Both the position numbers and the translations under genes were made by a program. 64,000 bases of DNA from Sipunculus nudus (Eukaryota; Annelida; Sipuncula; Golfingiida; Sipunculidae): contig CM049307.1 of assembly GCA_026874595.1 (NCBI GenBank), forward strand, positions 38,732,862 to 38,796,861. Direction: 5' to 3'. The notes under the pieces are model-generated. The model was not told the origin of the DNA, did not search any database, and worked only from the letters and a program-made list of their open reading frames with translations. Shown here in pieces: positions 1-13,830 of the stretch; the stretch's first letter is position 1, and every line of letters begins with the position of its first letter.

Positions 1-1457
1 CATGAAAGTCAGGCCAAATCGGTCTATACATCACTTCTTAAGAAATCAAATGACTCGCATTTTCTCTTGGAATGATAGCAATAAGACAAAAACCCCTTTG
101 ATCAGATAGAGTAGATATATTACATGCCAGTATGCTATGTGTCATATATTGCAATGAACTGCTCTATTTTTGTGCATGCCAAACAATTGTCTTATACTGA
201 CCGTATATCATTATTTAACCAACATTAGCTGGCATTGGTATGATTTGACCTAACCAATGTCTGGTCACACTGCATTTTGTACTTTCTGTTAAAGCTGAAA
301 TAATTCCTTTTTCCTAAAAAATGATATGATTATCGATTTAAATATGCCCATGGGCATTCTATGCATAATTATAATATTTAGAACATAAAAGTATTAAGTC
401 ACCCACTGAAAATAATTTTTACCTGAATTCTGAAGACGATAGGAGTTTTATCACTGGTTGTAAAATACCTTCATTCACATATTGATAATCTTTTCTCTTA
501 AAGTGAACCATCCCTCATTAATGGGACAACCGACTCAAAGTTCCGCTGGGCGCCATCTTGTGCCCATCATAAACACCAAATAGTTCGAACACGGCAAACA
601 ATCAATGTTATAAGACTTACCACTGGAACAAAATCTGTTATTTATGGAAAGAGTTCATATATAAAGATTAAAAGGTCTTATAACTACAGCATGCTTTTAA
701 ATATTTATGTCAGAGTTTTCACACTGACAAAAATGATAATTTAAAAAAAATTAATTGGAGATCTTTTTATCCCAACAGAAGTGCTACTGATATTTGAAAT
801 ACAATAAATCATATAAGATGGTTTACGCCAGCGAAATATAAAGAGTTCACATTATATATAACCTGTATATAACGTCTATAACAAATGAAGGAAGCTTAAA
901 TGTCACAAAAATTATAAGATGGCTGTCTCTAAAAAGTACTTTTAAAACAAACATGTTTCAGAACATTTTAAATACAGGTTAAGACATATTCATTCCTTAG
1001 TACAGATAACATCCTTAACTGATATGAAGTGTCCGCCTTATTGAAATATAATCATACATGATCCACTTGTTTGTAAAGTACGTATGGCGAACTGATACTT
1101 ATTTTCAGTTTATCGTAACTGCTCTGCCAACCACTATGTCACAGTTACCTGTGTCATTTATTTAAACGTGCTACACTTTGCGTAGACATACAAACCCGAT
1201 TCGGCTGGTTTACAGATACAGGAGCGATTTATTTAAGTCTTTCCGTTTTCTGAGATTTTTCAAAATTCCACTGCTCTCAACATCGTTTTTATCACGGCGT
1301 AAACTCAAAGGCTCCATATCTGAATAAGCACTGCTGAATTCTTGCATGTATAATTGGCAATAATAAAGTAACAATTTTATGGAACTTATTGTTTTGTTTA
1401 TAATGTTTTCGTCATCAATAAATGTTTCTCTACATATTAGCTATACATTACACACGC

Positions 1458-1458
<1 letters not shown>
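1..1458. other. AT-rich non-coding DNA, no gene seen
   Basis: No open frame of note, RNA gene or repeat boundary can be recognised. The stretch is AT-rich and mostly unique in appearance. It may be intergenic or intronic; nothing here decides which. Confidence 0.6.

Positions 1459-1513
<55 letters not shown>
1459..1513. repeat. (TA)n microsatellite
   Basis: An almost uninterrupted TA dinucleotide run of about 55 bp with one CA interruption near its left end. It is the first of about a dozen long (TA)n tracts in the window. Confidence 0.95.
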
Positions 1514-1516
<3 letters not shown>

Positions 1517-4500
1517 ACCTTAATTTAAGGTTTGATGATGCACCTATCAGGTGAAGAATCAATCCTGATTCAGCATCGTCAACCACTAAATGATGGAAGT
1601 CCCTTGAAACGTATGAAAGTATTTCATTATCTCCCAGATGAAAACGTTTCGGAAGTTATTCCTTTGGAGAGCAATAAATGAGTCGTGGTTTTTCGTCACA
1701 TTTTGTTGCTCAGGGTACATCACTTGTTCATCAGAACAGATCGACCGGCAGAAGTTAAAGTGTCAGTAAATTTCCCTGGAGGAGCGTTATTCTCATTCGT
1801 TAGCGGCGTAACGTTTATGATCACCTCCTGGTTTACACAGAGAGCTTTATGGATGTCATAACATTTCAGATTTTCTGTCATGACAGGGTATCTCCTGCAC
1901 CATGGAGACAAATATATGCGTACATTTAGCTCGATCAGAGCTCTTACTTCCTCAAAAGTGTCTTATCTTGCAAGCGGCAGGCACAAACCCCCGTTGATCA
2001 ACTTGATCTCTTTCGACTTTTCTCCTCTCGTCAATATGACACGAGGTTTCTTTCATTTCCTTTCAGCAATAGCTGTAACCTAATGTATGGTGTGTTCCCA
2101 TTGCGTTAAGTTAATGCGGGCTGTATGTTTTCCGAAATAATAGGGACTTGTCTGTACCGGTTATGTCATGTTCGTTATGTGAAACGATACTTTTTGCCTG
2201 CCTTCTTGAACTTGATTGTTCTGTCTTAAGTGAGCAATTTGTATGTATGGTCAAGCTTATCCATCGCATAGAGAATGTTTTTTTTTTCATTTCTCAGCGT
2301 GAAAGGATTAAGTTTCTCCGTTTTAAAGAATGTAAGACTAAGAAGAATGCCTGATTATTTCATGAACCATTTTATATGATAATATTATACCTTGCCAAGG
2401 ACAAAGGAATTAGCATTAATATAAGTGAACAATTGGGATAATACACGTCATAATGATCAAGTTCGTGCCCGATCTGTATACCGTCTGAGATAACACGGAT
2501 TACTGTTTCACTGTAAACGGAAATCTTGAGTACCCTTTAGAAGATGCCTCCAGTGGTACCATTGGCAAAATGAAGCGCCGTGGCGTGATGGTCAGGCCAC
2601 CAGAGTTGTGACCAAGAAGGCAACGTGTAACAAGTCGGTTAACACTGTCATGTCGGTGATACCCCTGTTTGACCTGTTAGGTAGTATACATAATTAAAAG
2701 CTTTCAAGAACGCCTTGGTTAGGGGATTTGATGCTTTGAATGTCTTTTGACGGTTAACCCTAAGATTCAGAAAGTCCCATTGGAAACGTCGAACTCGTAA
2801 AATCTGGCCAAACTGGACAAATGACGTTTGATCATGGACATAGAACCGATAGTGGTTCTCATCAAGAAACTACCACATAACGGCTAAGGCAAGGTAGGTA
2901 TTATTTCACGACGGTTACGGTTACAGATCCTCTTCATAAGATAACTTATATCACCTGAAAACAATGCGTATCTAACAGGTGTTCCTCATATGTCCCTCTT
3001 CGTGCTTTTGACGTCTGATGAAAATAATATTAAATAAAAATTGCTTGGAATAGTCCATGGTATGTACATTTCTCTGTTTCTAACAGCGTATTCACGCATG
3101 TTAAAATAACGGTTTATTGTTCATGATTGAAATAATCACCGTTGATGTAACAGTTAGTTACTCCTTCAACCCCCTGGCTCAGAAAATTATGTGTGTGTAT
3201 TTCTATGGTTTTAAATGTTAATATCATTAACATTAAATATTCGATTTTTGAAAAGGACATTTAGAAAGGCCAAAAAAGTCCAAAGATTTTTCCTGACCTT
3301 TAAACGTAACGCCTGTGGAATTGGCCTGGTTTAATGAAATCTGATAGTAAATAACTAAACGTTTTGGTATTGCTATAGATAATGGTCGTTCTGAAAATTA
3401 ACGTGAACATCAAGGCCCGGATAAGGGATTATTTTTGTTTTCCACATGCATTCTCTGGTAACGATGTAATGCTAAACGGGCGGCAAGGTGCTCATCTATA
3501 AAATGTCGGTCTACAAAACCTTGGTAATCTAGGTCTAGCATCCCTGACTACATCCACTCTGCATAGAACGTAAGCATCATTTAACCATACTGATTTCTCA
3601 CACGGTGTTGTGATAAAAAGCAAATCTGATTATGATAAATTACACTTCGTCTTTGTTTTTTATCTTTACTTCATGTGAATAACCGTGCAGAGTAATACTG
3701 AAAAACCACAGTCACGCTAACTTTCCGACTAGTAGAGGGCTACTCTTGGTTAGGATGTTTTATCTAAAATATATATGGTAATTCTATACTGTACCTGAAT
3801 GGCATTCATTCTGTTTTTGGTCCATATGAGTTGAGATATTTGAAACTGAGATAAATATAACGTCTTGCCTCTCATGTACCAGGGTGTTTTTGGTTTGATT
3901 GTGGAGAACAAACCCGTCTGGGAACAGACGGATTCGCGGTAAATGAAGTAAAAAGAAATTCATGAAGTTTGACCTTTAATTGCACTTTAAGAGGTTAGGT
4001 TTATAGGCAATCAGTAAAATTTTCGTCTTCTCAATGAATAATTTCGTAATTGTGTATGGTAGTGAATCCTAATCAAAAGGTGTGCAGCTTAGAAATTTGA
4101 AGCCATTTAAAGCTGTCGATTCCATTTCATCCTTTAAGCATCTTAAGTATTATCAATAGTAGTGGTGACGTGACAATTTGATTGACAAACATAGTCTAGA
4201 AGAGTTCACCATTTGGCAGAATGATGACCTATTACAGTTATATCAATAATAATCGGTTTGACCGTATTCTATGAGGACCTTTTAGTCAATTGGATTTTAG
4301 TCAAAAGGAGAGGTCGGGGCAAAATGACCCGTGCAAAATCCCAACCTTCTTATTATATAGAGGTTAGATGCAAACTTCTAGGATAAGTTGAAATCAAATC
4401 TTAACAAAGAAATCTGAAAAACTTGGTTTGAAGTATTATATTTAAAAAAGTAGTACAACATCTACACACATCAGAACATGGCATTTTTCAGAGGCAATAT

Positions 4501-6289
4501 TTTCGAGTGCAATGAGGCAATTGTGGTGCCATCTGATAGCGGCACAGAGATTTAAACCGCCATAAAGTCAGCTAACTTAAAGATCGTTCAAATTTGAGCT
4601 GAGAGTTATCCTGCGACTAATCCTTAAAATATGTTAAAAGGTTGTAGTCCATCTAAATAAAATATTACTGTGCATAATAAAGTAATTATAAAAATAGGAC
4701 ACAAAGGGATTATTTTACTTGAACAGCAATGTAATTAAGCACTATCCTGTGAGCCTTCATACACTTTACCAGCAGGGTTTCTACGGAAAAACCACATTGT
4801 TTAAGTATCAGTAAAAAGTAAATTTGCAATAATATTTTATTTTGTATCCAGATAATAAGACATTAGTCATATGATGATACTTGGCATAATATGATTACCC
4901 CATGAGCATTTTAACTGTTTAGAAGGGCAGAAGATCAATTCAGTTTGAATTTTATCTCCTCTCTTTATTGTGACAGCCTAGAAATAAATCCGTAACATTT
5001 CCTGTGTTAAATGAAACCATTTTGTTCTGTCATATACTGGAAACTTTATGGGTTACTGAGGTCAGATGCATCGTATTTGTCATTGATGTGTTAAGTGATA
5101 AGAAAAAAAGCACCACTATTGCGATGGCATGATCTTTCTGATTGGGGTTGTTATTGTCCTTTGGCAATCTCTTCCTCTGGAAAACACACACAACAATCTC
5201 TGTGCTGCATATTGCCTCGGCCTCTGGACATTGAATGCGTAATTCTCTGATGTTCCTCTTCCCCTCAGTAAAAAAACCCATCTGGTGCATTCACGTTCAG
5301 TCACTAAGTGTGATAGGCATTCTGAGTCAGTGAAAACATGTTAGTCACGTACTTGGACAGTTCATAAGGGCCAAGAAGTATTTATCTGTTCCACGCATAA
5401 TGAAACAAATTCCTATCTCTCTGTGCCAACCAGGGTAAGGTTTGGAAACTGCATGCATTGTATAGAAGAGTGCTTTTATTAAAAGGAATCTTCTCAAGAT
5501 GTTTTCATTATCTCTTTTAGATTTTATACCAATACATCACATAATTTTTTTTTATCAAGAATTATGGTGGAATTATACTGCATGGCCTGCCCGAACTTCT
5601 TGTTCTATTTTGAATCTCTTATCTCTATTTAAGCACACATAATAAACACCATTTATAGTCGTTCTGTATAGTCTTATGCATATTTAAATTATCTCAGTAG
5701 AAAGATACTAATTAAGTAATGTTTAGAAATAATAAACACAAATCCGTCATGCATATAATTTTTTAATTTATGAATTTTATTATTTTTTTTTTTTATTTCA
5801 CATTTAATTACACCTAGTAAGTTGAGTGTTAATGCCTATACATTGCGTTTAGGTATGAATGTTTAATGAAAGTATCTTTAAGAACTTTAAACGAGGTAGT
5901 TTAATGAGGGAGGGAAGACAGACAGACAGACAGAGAGACTGATAGGACATTAATAACTAAAGATTATGTCGTGTTCAACAAAGAGTGGTCAAAGAATGAA
6001 AATGTGTTGAACAAAAAGTAACATTTATGTTATCAACAATTTTGCTTTCTCTTTTCAATTCTTTTACATTACATCATACAGCCGCAACTGGTAATCGACT
6101 GAAACCGTATACTAATATCATTTTCAGGCGATGTGACCGGGGCTAATTCTCTCTAGCATAGTCACTTAAACCCTCTATCCACATAATTATGTCTGGTCTG
6201 TCTTCAATTCAGCAAGGCCGGTCAAACTGCTGTGTAAGTACAAGAGGGGACGCTTTTTCTATTTTGTAGACAAGACCTGACAATAGCTT
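1514..6289. other. Non-coding DNA, no gene seen
   Basis: About 4.8 kb without a credible reading frame; the ORFs of 62-86 codons here have no recognisable motif. Two small items stand out. A perfect 7-bp hairpin closed by a GGAA loop lies at 3914-3931. A short (GACA)n-type run lies near 5917-5938. Poly-T runs occur near 5550 and 5780. Confidence 0.55.
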
Positions 6290-6600
6290 TGGCTAATTCC
6301 CGGGTGTCCTGGGGGACCAGGTTTGTGTTACGTCTTGCTGCCTGTGCTTGATGGAAGTCGGGGTGACGTGACGCCCCTCAGCTGCACAAACGTCACACTT
6401 CCACGCGGCGTTCATTAACGACCGTGACGCCCCGGCCATGTTTATGACACGTTTACCCCCAGATCTCCATAACGTCGGTAAATCAATGTCAGCCGACAGA
6501 GTGGGACTTGCGTGCTCGCATTGTGAATCCTGCTGGTCATCGGTACGTTTCCGTGAGCTAATGCATAGATCAGGTAATAACGACACAATCTGTCATCTGA
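6290..6600. promoter_or_regulatory. Local GC/CpG-rich block with CRE-like half sites (candidate regulatory DNA)
   Basis: This stretch is clearly richer in G+C and CpG than its surroundings. It carries TGACGTGA at 6364-6371, CGTCAC at 6391-6396 and a further GTGACGC near 6423, all close to the cAMP-response/bZIP core. The overlapping frames on both strands (97 codons minus, 82 codons plus) are probably by-products of the composition. A distal enhancer or an unrecognised exon are both possible; neither is shown. Confidence 0.25.
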
Positions 6601-6732
6601 ACGTTTTACTACGTGAAAAGCACAAAGTACCCTTGCTACTGTTTGTCATTATTGTGTTATGTGTACTGAAAAGACCCCAATCCTAGAGTAACTGGGGTTA
6701 TTAACCCACAAAGTCCAAATGCAAACAAACCT

Positions 6733-6778
6733 TCAACCCCCCCCCCCCCCTCTCTCTCTCAGGGAGAGGAGAGAGGAA
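6733..6778. repeat. Poly-C / (TC)n / purine-rich low-complexity tract
   Basis: A run of 14 C is followed by (TC)5 and then a GA-rich segment, so the pyrimidine part is partly complementary to the purine part and could form a hairpin. Confidence 0.85.
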
Positions 6779-8231
6779 TAGAAAAAATAATGTTCACCTA
6801 CTAAACATGGTAAAAATAAGAACTTTTTTCTTATTTTCGTGTGTAAGAATATGTTTTACTACAGATATATGTGTTGTCGATATCCCTTTCCTATAACACT
6901 GTTAAAGCCAAAATTCTACATTTAGATACATTCTTTTCCATATACCTTTTTCGTAACCAAAGGCTTTGCAGACCCCTGTCACAGCAAATGATAGAATGGT
7001 CCAAATTAATTCAATTTTCTGGAAGGTGGGAAGTTGTGTCTGGTGGTAGCGCCATGCCTTGCGCGTCCTAACACTAATGTATCATTCACAATACATGTCC
7101 TAAAAAATCAGGAGCGGGCATAACAAGAAATCCGTCCATCTCCGGGGTTTAAAAAGATGTGATTGATTTCCTGTCGGATATGAGAAATTGGCTTCTACTG
7201 TCCTCCCTACTTCTTTTCCCACAAAATGTAGGAAATATATTCAGGTTTTCCCGCTTATCTGTTGACAATCAACTCCTACGTTGCATTGTTTGCCCAGGGG
7301 GTCGTATGATGCAGCGATCTGTATGGAGGTAAGGATGTAAAAGGATTTGCGGAGAAAGATCTTTTGAACATTTCCCAAACGAAGTACCTAAAAAAATCAC
7401 CTGAATGCTAAATATATGAATAGCACCCACAGCGTCCCTTCTCATGTTATTTCTCTCAACTATATTTTTCTTTAATTGCAGAGTACCCAATGGACGAGAA
7501 AGCTTCTGTCATACTTATTCAAAAGCTATTTTAACATGCATGGAATATGTTGGCCCGTATACAAAAGGAAATATAGAAATGTGATCAATCACGCAATAGG
7601 TCGATGACAAAAGTTAATTTCCCAAAGAAAATACAGTTTTTTAACCGTTATTATTATGCAAAACATATACAATGGGTTAACTGTGAACAAGTCTTGGTAA
7701 AACGGCTTTATATGTTTTTTTCTTTTTTTGCATTAGAACCCGACGAATAACGAATCGAACAGATGTTGTGTTAAAACATGCGCGCGTTCAGCATGACCTA
7801 ATTAATTCTATAGGGCTCCAAGCACCATCCCCTAAAACGAGTGTACTTTACTGCGTAAACCCTGGATTGTGCATTCGAGAATTTACGGTGCCTTTTTCGT
7901 GACATAGTCGTAAAGATATGGAACATGTTCTAAAGTTTTACAACATAACACCTAAGGAAGAATGTTTTATCAAACGTTCTCCCAGCATGATATCTCTTAC
8001 AAAATTACGCTCATTCTAGAATATAATTGAATAATAATAAACCTCCAAGTATTTTACGCCGAATCGCCGAATATTTAAATTGTGATGATGTGGGTCATGT
8101 TTACGTTAAGTTTCATTACTGTATGATAAATAAGTGAACCTTTTTTCTTGTTTTGAGCTTAAAATGTTATTGTAGGAAATAGTAGTTGGCTGATTCTTAT
8201 ACACATTTAAGTATAACAGTATATTTATATA
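6779..8231. other. Non-coding DNA, no gene seen
   Basis: AT-rich sequence without recognisable genes or repeat boundaries. The frames of 66 and 73 codons here show no coding character. Confidence 0.55.
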
Positions 8232-8233
8232 TA

Positions 8234-8769
8234 CCTAAATGTTAAGCACGTTGGAGCATCTTGTTTTACTCCGAGTTTATCGCCACTTGAATGTTACAAA
8301 GCAACGGTCAAGACCGAACACCAAACCGCACACTACATTGTATTAGCAAGTGGCCTATTTAAAATTCGGTACGAAAACTACAACAAATCATTCCGCAAGG
8401 AACGTCCACAAAAAGAAACAAAACTCGAGAAACACATTTGGACCCTAAAGAGAACGAAAATACAATATTCAGCTACCTGGGAAATACTCCAATGCTCTAA
8501 CACAATGAAACATAACCCGGGTCAATGCAAACTCTTACTGGGGATAAATACAGCATATTACATCACCAAAGCGACAAGTCAATAATCTTATTAATCAGGC
8601 GTAGCGAATAAGTTTCAAAATGTCGACACCGTAAACTACCAAACCGTACAAAGAGAAAGAAATAGTAACAGCTGTGTCAGTTATCCAATGATCGCCGGGG
8701 TGCCGATACCGGCAACGGCGTGAAACTCGGAGTAATACCATGGTGCTCCAACGTGCTTAACATTTTGGG
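8234..8769. mobile_element. 536-bp MITE with ~50-bp terminal inverted repeats and TA target duplication
   Basis: The left end (CCTAAATGTTAAGCACG, then TTGGAGCA) is repeated in inverse orientation at the right end, where the reverse complement begins CCCAAAATGTTAAGCACG. The match continues inward through ACTCCGAGTTT on both sides, giving inverted repeats of about 50 bp with a few differences. A TA dinucleotide flanks both ends (8232-8233 and 8770-8771), as expected for a TA-targeting cut-and-paste transposon of the Tc1/mariner type. There is no transposase frame inside, so it is non-autonomous. The family is assigned from target site only; I do not recognise the element itself. Confidence 0.8.
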
Positions 8770-8771
8770 TA

Positions 8772-10519
8772 TTCTCTTCTACTGTAGCTGTACAAGCACC
8801 GAAACCTACTTAGGACGATATATATATATCACCTGGTAGAAAATATCAATATAAAAAGACCACTGGAAGAAGAAATTAGTTAGCAGAATCCCACAACCCA
8901 CTTGACGCTCCTTTACATACTATTCTGAATTGCTTTAACTGACCCGGTTTAAAATATATGGCAATGTATGATCTGACTCTGATCTTACGAGTTAGAATAT
9001 TTCGATTAATTTTTTTACAGTGGCAAATTAAATGTGAGTTCGTCTGCTTTAAGTCCATACAAACGATGTAATCAAGATCTAGTCTGCCGTAAGGACATTT
9101 TGGTTACAATTTCTAATTATTTCAACCCGTCGACAGAAAATCCATTAACACCTTAAACCATGCATGAAAGCGATGCTTATGTGTCTGCTTATCTCTGCAA
9201 ATGTACGGGTATGTTGTCAATGCAAAATAAATGGGATTATTTGAAATTTTGTTGAAAGAAAAGCATGATATCGCTGTCATAAGGTAAAGCATGTTACATT
9301 TCATAGGTCTGACCTGAAGTTTGCCGTTGGTAGGGCTGTGATTTGAGATTTTAGCCGTGACAAACTTTCCAGCCTGACTTTGCGGCGTGAAGAATGGAAT
9401 GTAGCACTTTCGTGCTGGAAGCTTACGGGCTGGGGCTTTGGGGTGGGGGCCGTTTGTGAGGTCCGTCAGCGTTCAGTTCTGGACAGTTCTGGACTAAAGT
9501 TATTTCAATGTCGTGACCATTCGTAAAACAGTTTCACATCACGAATAATCACGAATTATGAAAACTTTTCTCGACTTGCCAAGAAACTGTTACAAATTCG
9601 TTGTAAAAAAAATAAATTTTTTAACTTTTCCAAAATACCTTCACAAAATCAATTAGGCCATCGCTACGAACATTGCACAATGTTCAAGACATCATCTATG
9701 ACACCCTACGAATTATTACGATGTCAAAACGTGGTTCTTAGATGTCAAATTCGTGTCTAAGTTGGAAGGGGGTTTCAATCGCGTTCAGATATGTTATATG
9801 TCCTGTTGTCCCAAGAGTATGTTAGTGTATTGCCTATAGCCCCTGTCCAAGCTCTGCAGTCGCAATTAACAACAACTAAAGGCAGCCGCTGCACAAATCC
9901 TAATTGAGGGCTGTAAATAGCCTTAAGACAGTAATGTATTGAATATAAGTACACAATGGCTATTTCCTGTCACACAGGCATGCCTTGTTGTCATAATGTT
10001 CATGATCATTCCTTCATGACAGAAAATCATATAAAAACGCGGGTTTCTTTATTCTTTATCGAACAAAGAGTTTCTGTAGAGTGCGTCACGAATCATGTTT
10101 CAAAGGGAATTGTCTTCCCTGCTGCTCAGTTTGAAAAAAAAGCATACTGCATGTGGTCATGACGAAAATGTCAAATGTTCCTTCTCCGGTATTACTGAGC
10201 GTGAAAATTTGGGTTCCTATAGATATTCTTCCGGGATTCCTAGCTTCAGGGGGGTCGATACAGGGGAATGGAGGTATAAACCCCCACCCACTCCCCTTCC
10301 CCTACACATTTTAGCAATGAGGGATGATTACTCACCCCCTGCTATTTAGAGAATTAATTGCATATTGGAAATAAAATATATATAAAAATATATTCGATTT
10401 TTCCATTTCTGAATATCCTTAAAAATGTCATATATCTGAGTCTGGTTAAGAATGATACTTTTTTTTAAACCTTATACATATATACTTACTAAGTTGAACA
10501 TATTAAAATAGATCACAAA

Positions 10520-10523
<4 letters not shown>
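8772..10523. other. Non-coding DNA with one small inverted repeat
   Basis: No gene seen. A short imperfect inverted repeat pairs 9519-9535 (ATTCGTAAAACAGTTTC) with 9583-9600. The stretch around it to about 9775 repeats words such as ACGAAT and looks like an old repeat fragment without clear ends. The 68- and 84-codon frames near 10 kb look spurious. Confidence 0.5.

Positions 10524-10557
<34 letters not shown>
10524..10557. repeat. (AT)n microsatellite
   Basis: Uninterrupted AT dinucleotide run of about 34 bp. Confidence 0.95.
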
Positions 10558-12769
10558 CAAGTACAATGTGATTTCAGTATTCATAGGGTTATACAAAAAG
10601 TTGCCAATAACTTTTGATTACCATCCCTCTCCTGCGCATCACACCCATCCTTGAAGATAAGTCGGTGCCACTGATTATCTTTTCTTTACATTTTCTTCAT
10701 TTTATGCATGTCATTTTTATGAACAATACATGTGAAAAAGCATAGGTTAAACAAACTGTTTCAGGGCTGATACCAACCAGTAGTTTTAATGATTATCTTC
10801 AAGCAAATGACAATGGCGCTATTAACGGAATACGAGGCCAACTGTTGTCAGCTCTTTTTTGGTGCATTATGCAAAAATAGCCAAATCCCACGGATTTGAA
10901 CACAAACTCTAAAAAAACATTGTTTCTTTTCTATCTCGAGCCCTGTTTTGATGAAGGATATGGCCAATATATTAACCGGTTATATATACAGCAAGACAGG
11001 TTAACAGCGAAGCAATACAGGCTCCAATGGCTCAGTGTTACTCTCAATGCTCAGACAGCCTAAAAACCGAGTTGATAATTAGTAAGCATTGATAGTCTCC
11101 TGAATCTGAGGCACTTTGAGGTGATGAGACTATTACAGTCATATACAGGCCGGGTATGACAAATGGTATTTATCTGTTCCTGAGTGCATCTCCCAGGGTA
11201 ACATTTGGCATATCAATCGTATACATCTGTGAGAACTATCGCTGAACCTGATGCCTAGACGGTTAGTGGTCAATATTGGTTTTCCAGCGAGAGGGCCATT
11301 GGCCATTAATGGACGTATAATAATAGCACGTTCCGGTCAAGGCTGGAATAGAACCCCTTACAAAACAAAGTATAAAAGGTCAAAAGAGCAAAATCAGGCT
11401 CAACACAGCATTTCCATGAGCTTTATGTCTTTAGGATCCGTGTTGTAATATATCATATGAATTTGTAATACTTAGGTGCTAACCATAGATGTTACTTTTT
11501 TCTGTTCTTACTTTCCATAAAAATACCATAATGTGCAGCGTGTGACATTTTTACACTCAGTCAAGTTGGAAAAATATGCATAATCCCTGTCTGAATATAT
11601 TGAATAACCTTCGGACCAGTCATTCACTGATGACAAAATTATTTATCAAGCTTGTTTCCGTCAGTTCTAAAACTCATCCTGGTAAGCCTCATTAGGTCAT
11701 TTAGTGTTACACATCGAATCTGATAAAGAGTTCCAAGTGACGCTGAAAGTGTCCTAGATCGACCCGGTAATTTGGCTTCAAACACCCTCACGCACATGCG
11801 TAGAATCCTTTAAAAAACTGTCTTCGCCTCGAGTGCAAATCATTTAAAATCAATTATTCTTTTCACGGTTGTGAGGACAATATTGACTTTTAAAAACGGG
11901 ATAAAGAATCTCAAGTACGGTTCTAGTGACGGTCTGCAGTTTCAAACCCTGAAGTGCAGCTAAACATTATTGACCCTTTTCTTCCAAAAAAAAAAGAAAT
12001 CTAAATGTTATTCATTCATAAAAAGAGCAGTAGAACAAAGATAATGGTAGATATATACTGAAAGGTGTCACCAAATAATGAGAAATTAACTTAAAGTTAT
12101 TTTGCATAATCCTCCATAATATGTGCTTATATTTCTTATAAAATACTCAAAAATCTTTAGTATAATCACCAGGTGAAATGCACACAATCTTCCAGTATGC
12201 CACTCCGCTGATTCTGAAAGCTATGTAAACGAGTTTAAAAGTAATTTTTAATACAAAGAAGACGGTGTACTTTCTTGTGTTATTGAAACATACAGATGTG
12301 TATCTTGAAGCCGGCTATATTCACTTTAATGTGATTTCTGGCTTCCTCTGGGTACATATAAAAGAACCGTACTGTAAGTAATTCCTATTAAGAAATGTTC
12401 TTATAATTCCTCTGCAATAGATGCAATGTATGGGCTTGTTTATCTATAAGCTGTTAGTAAACACGGTACATGCGCCAATGTTGACCAACAAAAAATCAAT
12501 ATGTAATCTAAGGTTGATGGTTGCATATGTGTCGAAATTGAAATGTCACTAAACGCAACTGGCAAAACTCCATATCGTCTGACTTGCCGCCAGATGTCTT
12601 TGTTGAATGTGTTTGGATTATTTTGGCGGGCACCCAACACGTTATAAACTCGTGGATATAGGAAAAACGAAAATCCTATGTCTGGTGCATGTGATCGGCG
12701 TTTTCTGGCTTATTTTTTTAAAGGTTTAAGGGATTATCCTTAAAATGTAAGGAACAGGCACCTTCGATA
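10558..12769. other. Non-coding DNA, no gene seen
   Basis: About 2.2 kb of AT-rich sequence without recognisable coding potential, RNA genes or repeat edges. Confidence 0.55.
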
Positions 12770-13050
12770 GTAGACACTGTGGCAACCTTTAACAGCTGGC
12801 GTCCCATTGGATCTTGCATATTCCTATGTCCAATCGGACATATGTGACTCCACATTTGTGGATATTCCTGGAAGTCCTTTATTGATTCGGATTATAACCC
12901 AGACCCATACCAAAGTCTAATAGATCTTCATTGACCCATTCCCGAGGTGCCCTGAAAATTTCATGGGATTCCGTTCATGGTTGCCTGAGTTATGTTGTGA
13001 ACAAACACACGTACGAACGGAAATAAACTCATACCCTTCTAGCGAAGGCA
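12770..13050. repeat. Degenerate dispersed-repeat remnant
   Basis: The part at about 12949-13025 (an AATTTCATGGGATTCCGTTC-like segment, then GAGTTATG and a run of AACAAACACACGTACGAACG) resembles a tail motif I recall from many interspersed repeats of invertebrates. It ends in a C/A-rich AACAAACACAC stretch. No coding part, poly-A tail or target duplication can be identified, so the class is uncertain. Confidence 0.35.
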
Positions 13051-13355
13051 AAACACACACAAGAATGTACGGTACCTAGAGATCTCGGACCTTTTACAAT
13101 AAACTTATTTACTTCAGATTTTACTCCCAAAAAATTTTATAACCTATACTATACAATTCTTATTTAGAAAGGCATGCATTTTATTCTGTACCAAATCCTT
13201 GGGTGTGCCTTTTGGTAACACAGTCGTAAGCTAGGGCTGGTAGAGGCGGCTTGCTCTCCTCAGGAACTTCGAGGTGGAGATATACCCCCGCTTCGCACGC
13301 ATCCCAAAATTCCAGTGGCAAGAGTTTCGCCTAATCATCAAGCTTGGGGATCAGC

Positions 13356-13830
13356 AGGTATCATTCATTCTTTCAATCTTTCCTCATTCAATCTTTCATT
13401 CATTCATTCTTTCATTCATTCTGTCTTTCTTTCATTCAAACTTTCATTCATTCAATCTTCCTCTGAATCCGTAATTGTTTAATTGATTCGTTCATTCAAT
13501 CTTTCTTCCGTTTATTCTTTCATTCATTCTGATCTTTCTCTCATTTAATCTGTCTATCGTTCAATCTGTAATACAATATGTCTATCATTTAATCTGTTTA
13601 TCATTCATTGCTTCATTCATTAAATCTTAGTTCTCATTCAGTCTTTCATTTATTCTGATCTTTTTTTATTTAGTCTTTCTTTCATTCAATCTTACCTTCA
13701 ATCAATTTTTCTTTCATTCAATCTTTCATTCATTTTCTTTTTTTTCATTCACTCTTTAATTCATTCAATCTTTCTCTAATTCAATCTTTCTTTCATTCAA
13801 CCTTTCATTCATTCTGTGTTAATTCTGTAC
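13356..13830. repeat. Degenerate (ATTC)n / CTTTCATTCATT satellite
   Basis: About 475 bp consist of imperfect ATTC/TTCA tetramers mixed with CTTT, giving longer words such as TCATTCATTCTTTC. Interruptions are frequent, so it is an old minisatellite-like array. A plus-strand frame that reads Phe-His-Ser-Phe repeats through it is a by-product. Confidence 0.9.

Noticed and set aside
1520-1700. Penelope-like element end
   Set aside because: A GATGAAAACGTTTCGG-like word resembles motifs near such elements, but no ribozyme core, frame or boundary supports it.
9430-9775. MITE around the 9519/9600 inverted repeat
   Set aside because: The arms are short and imperfect, and no outer ends or target duplication could be found.
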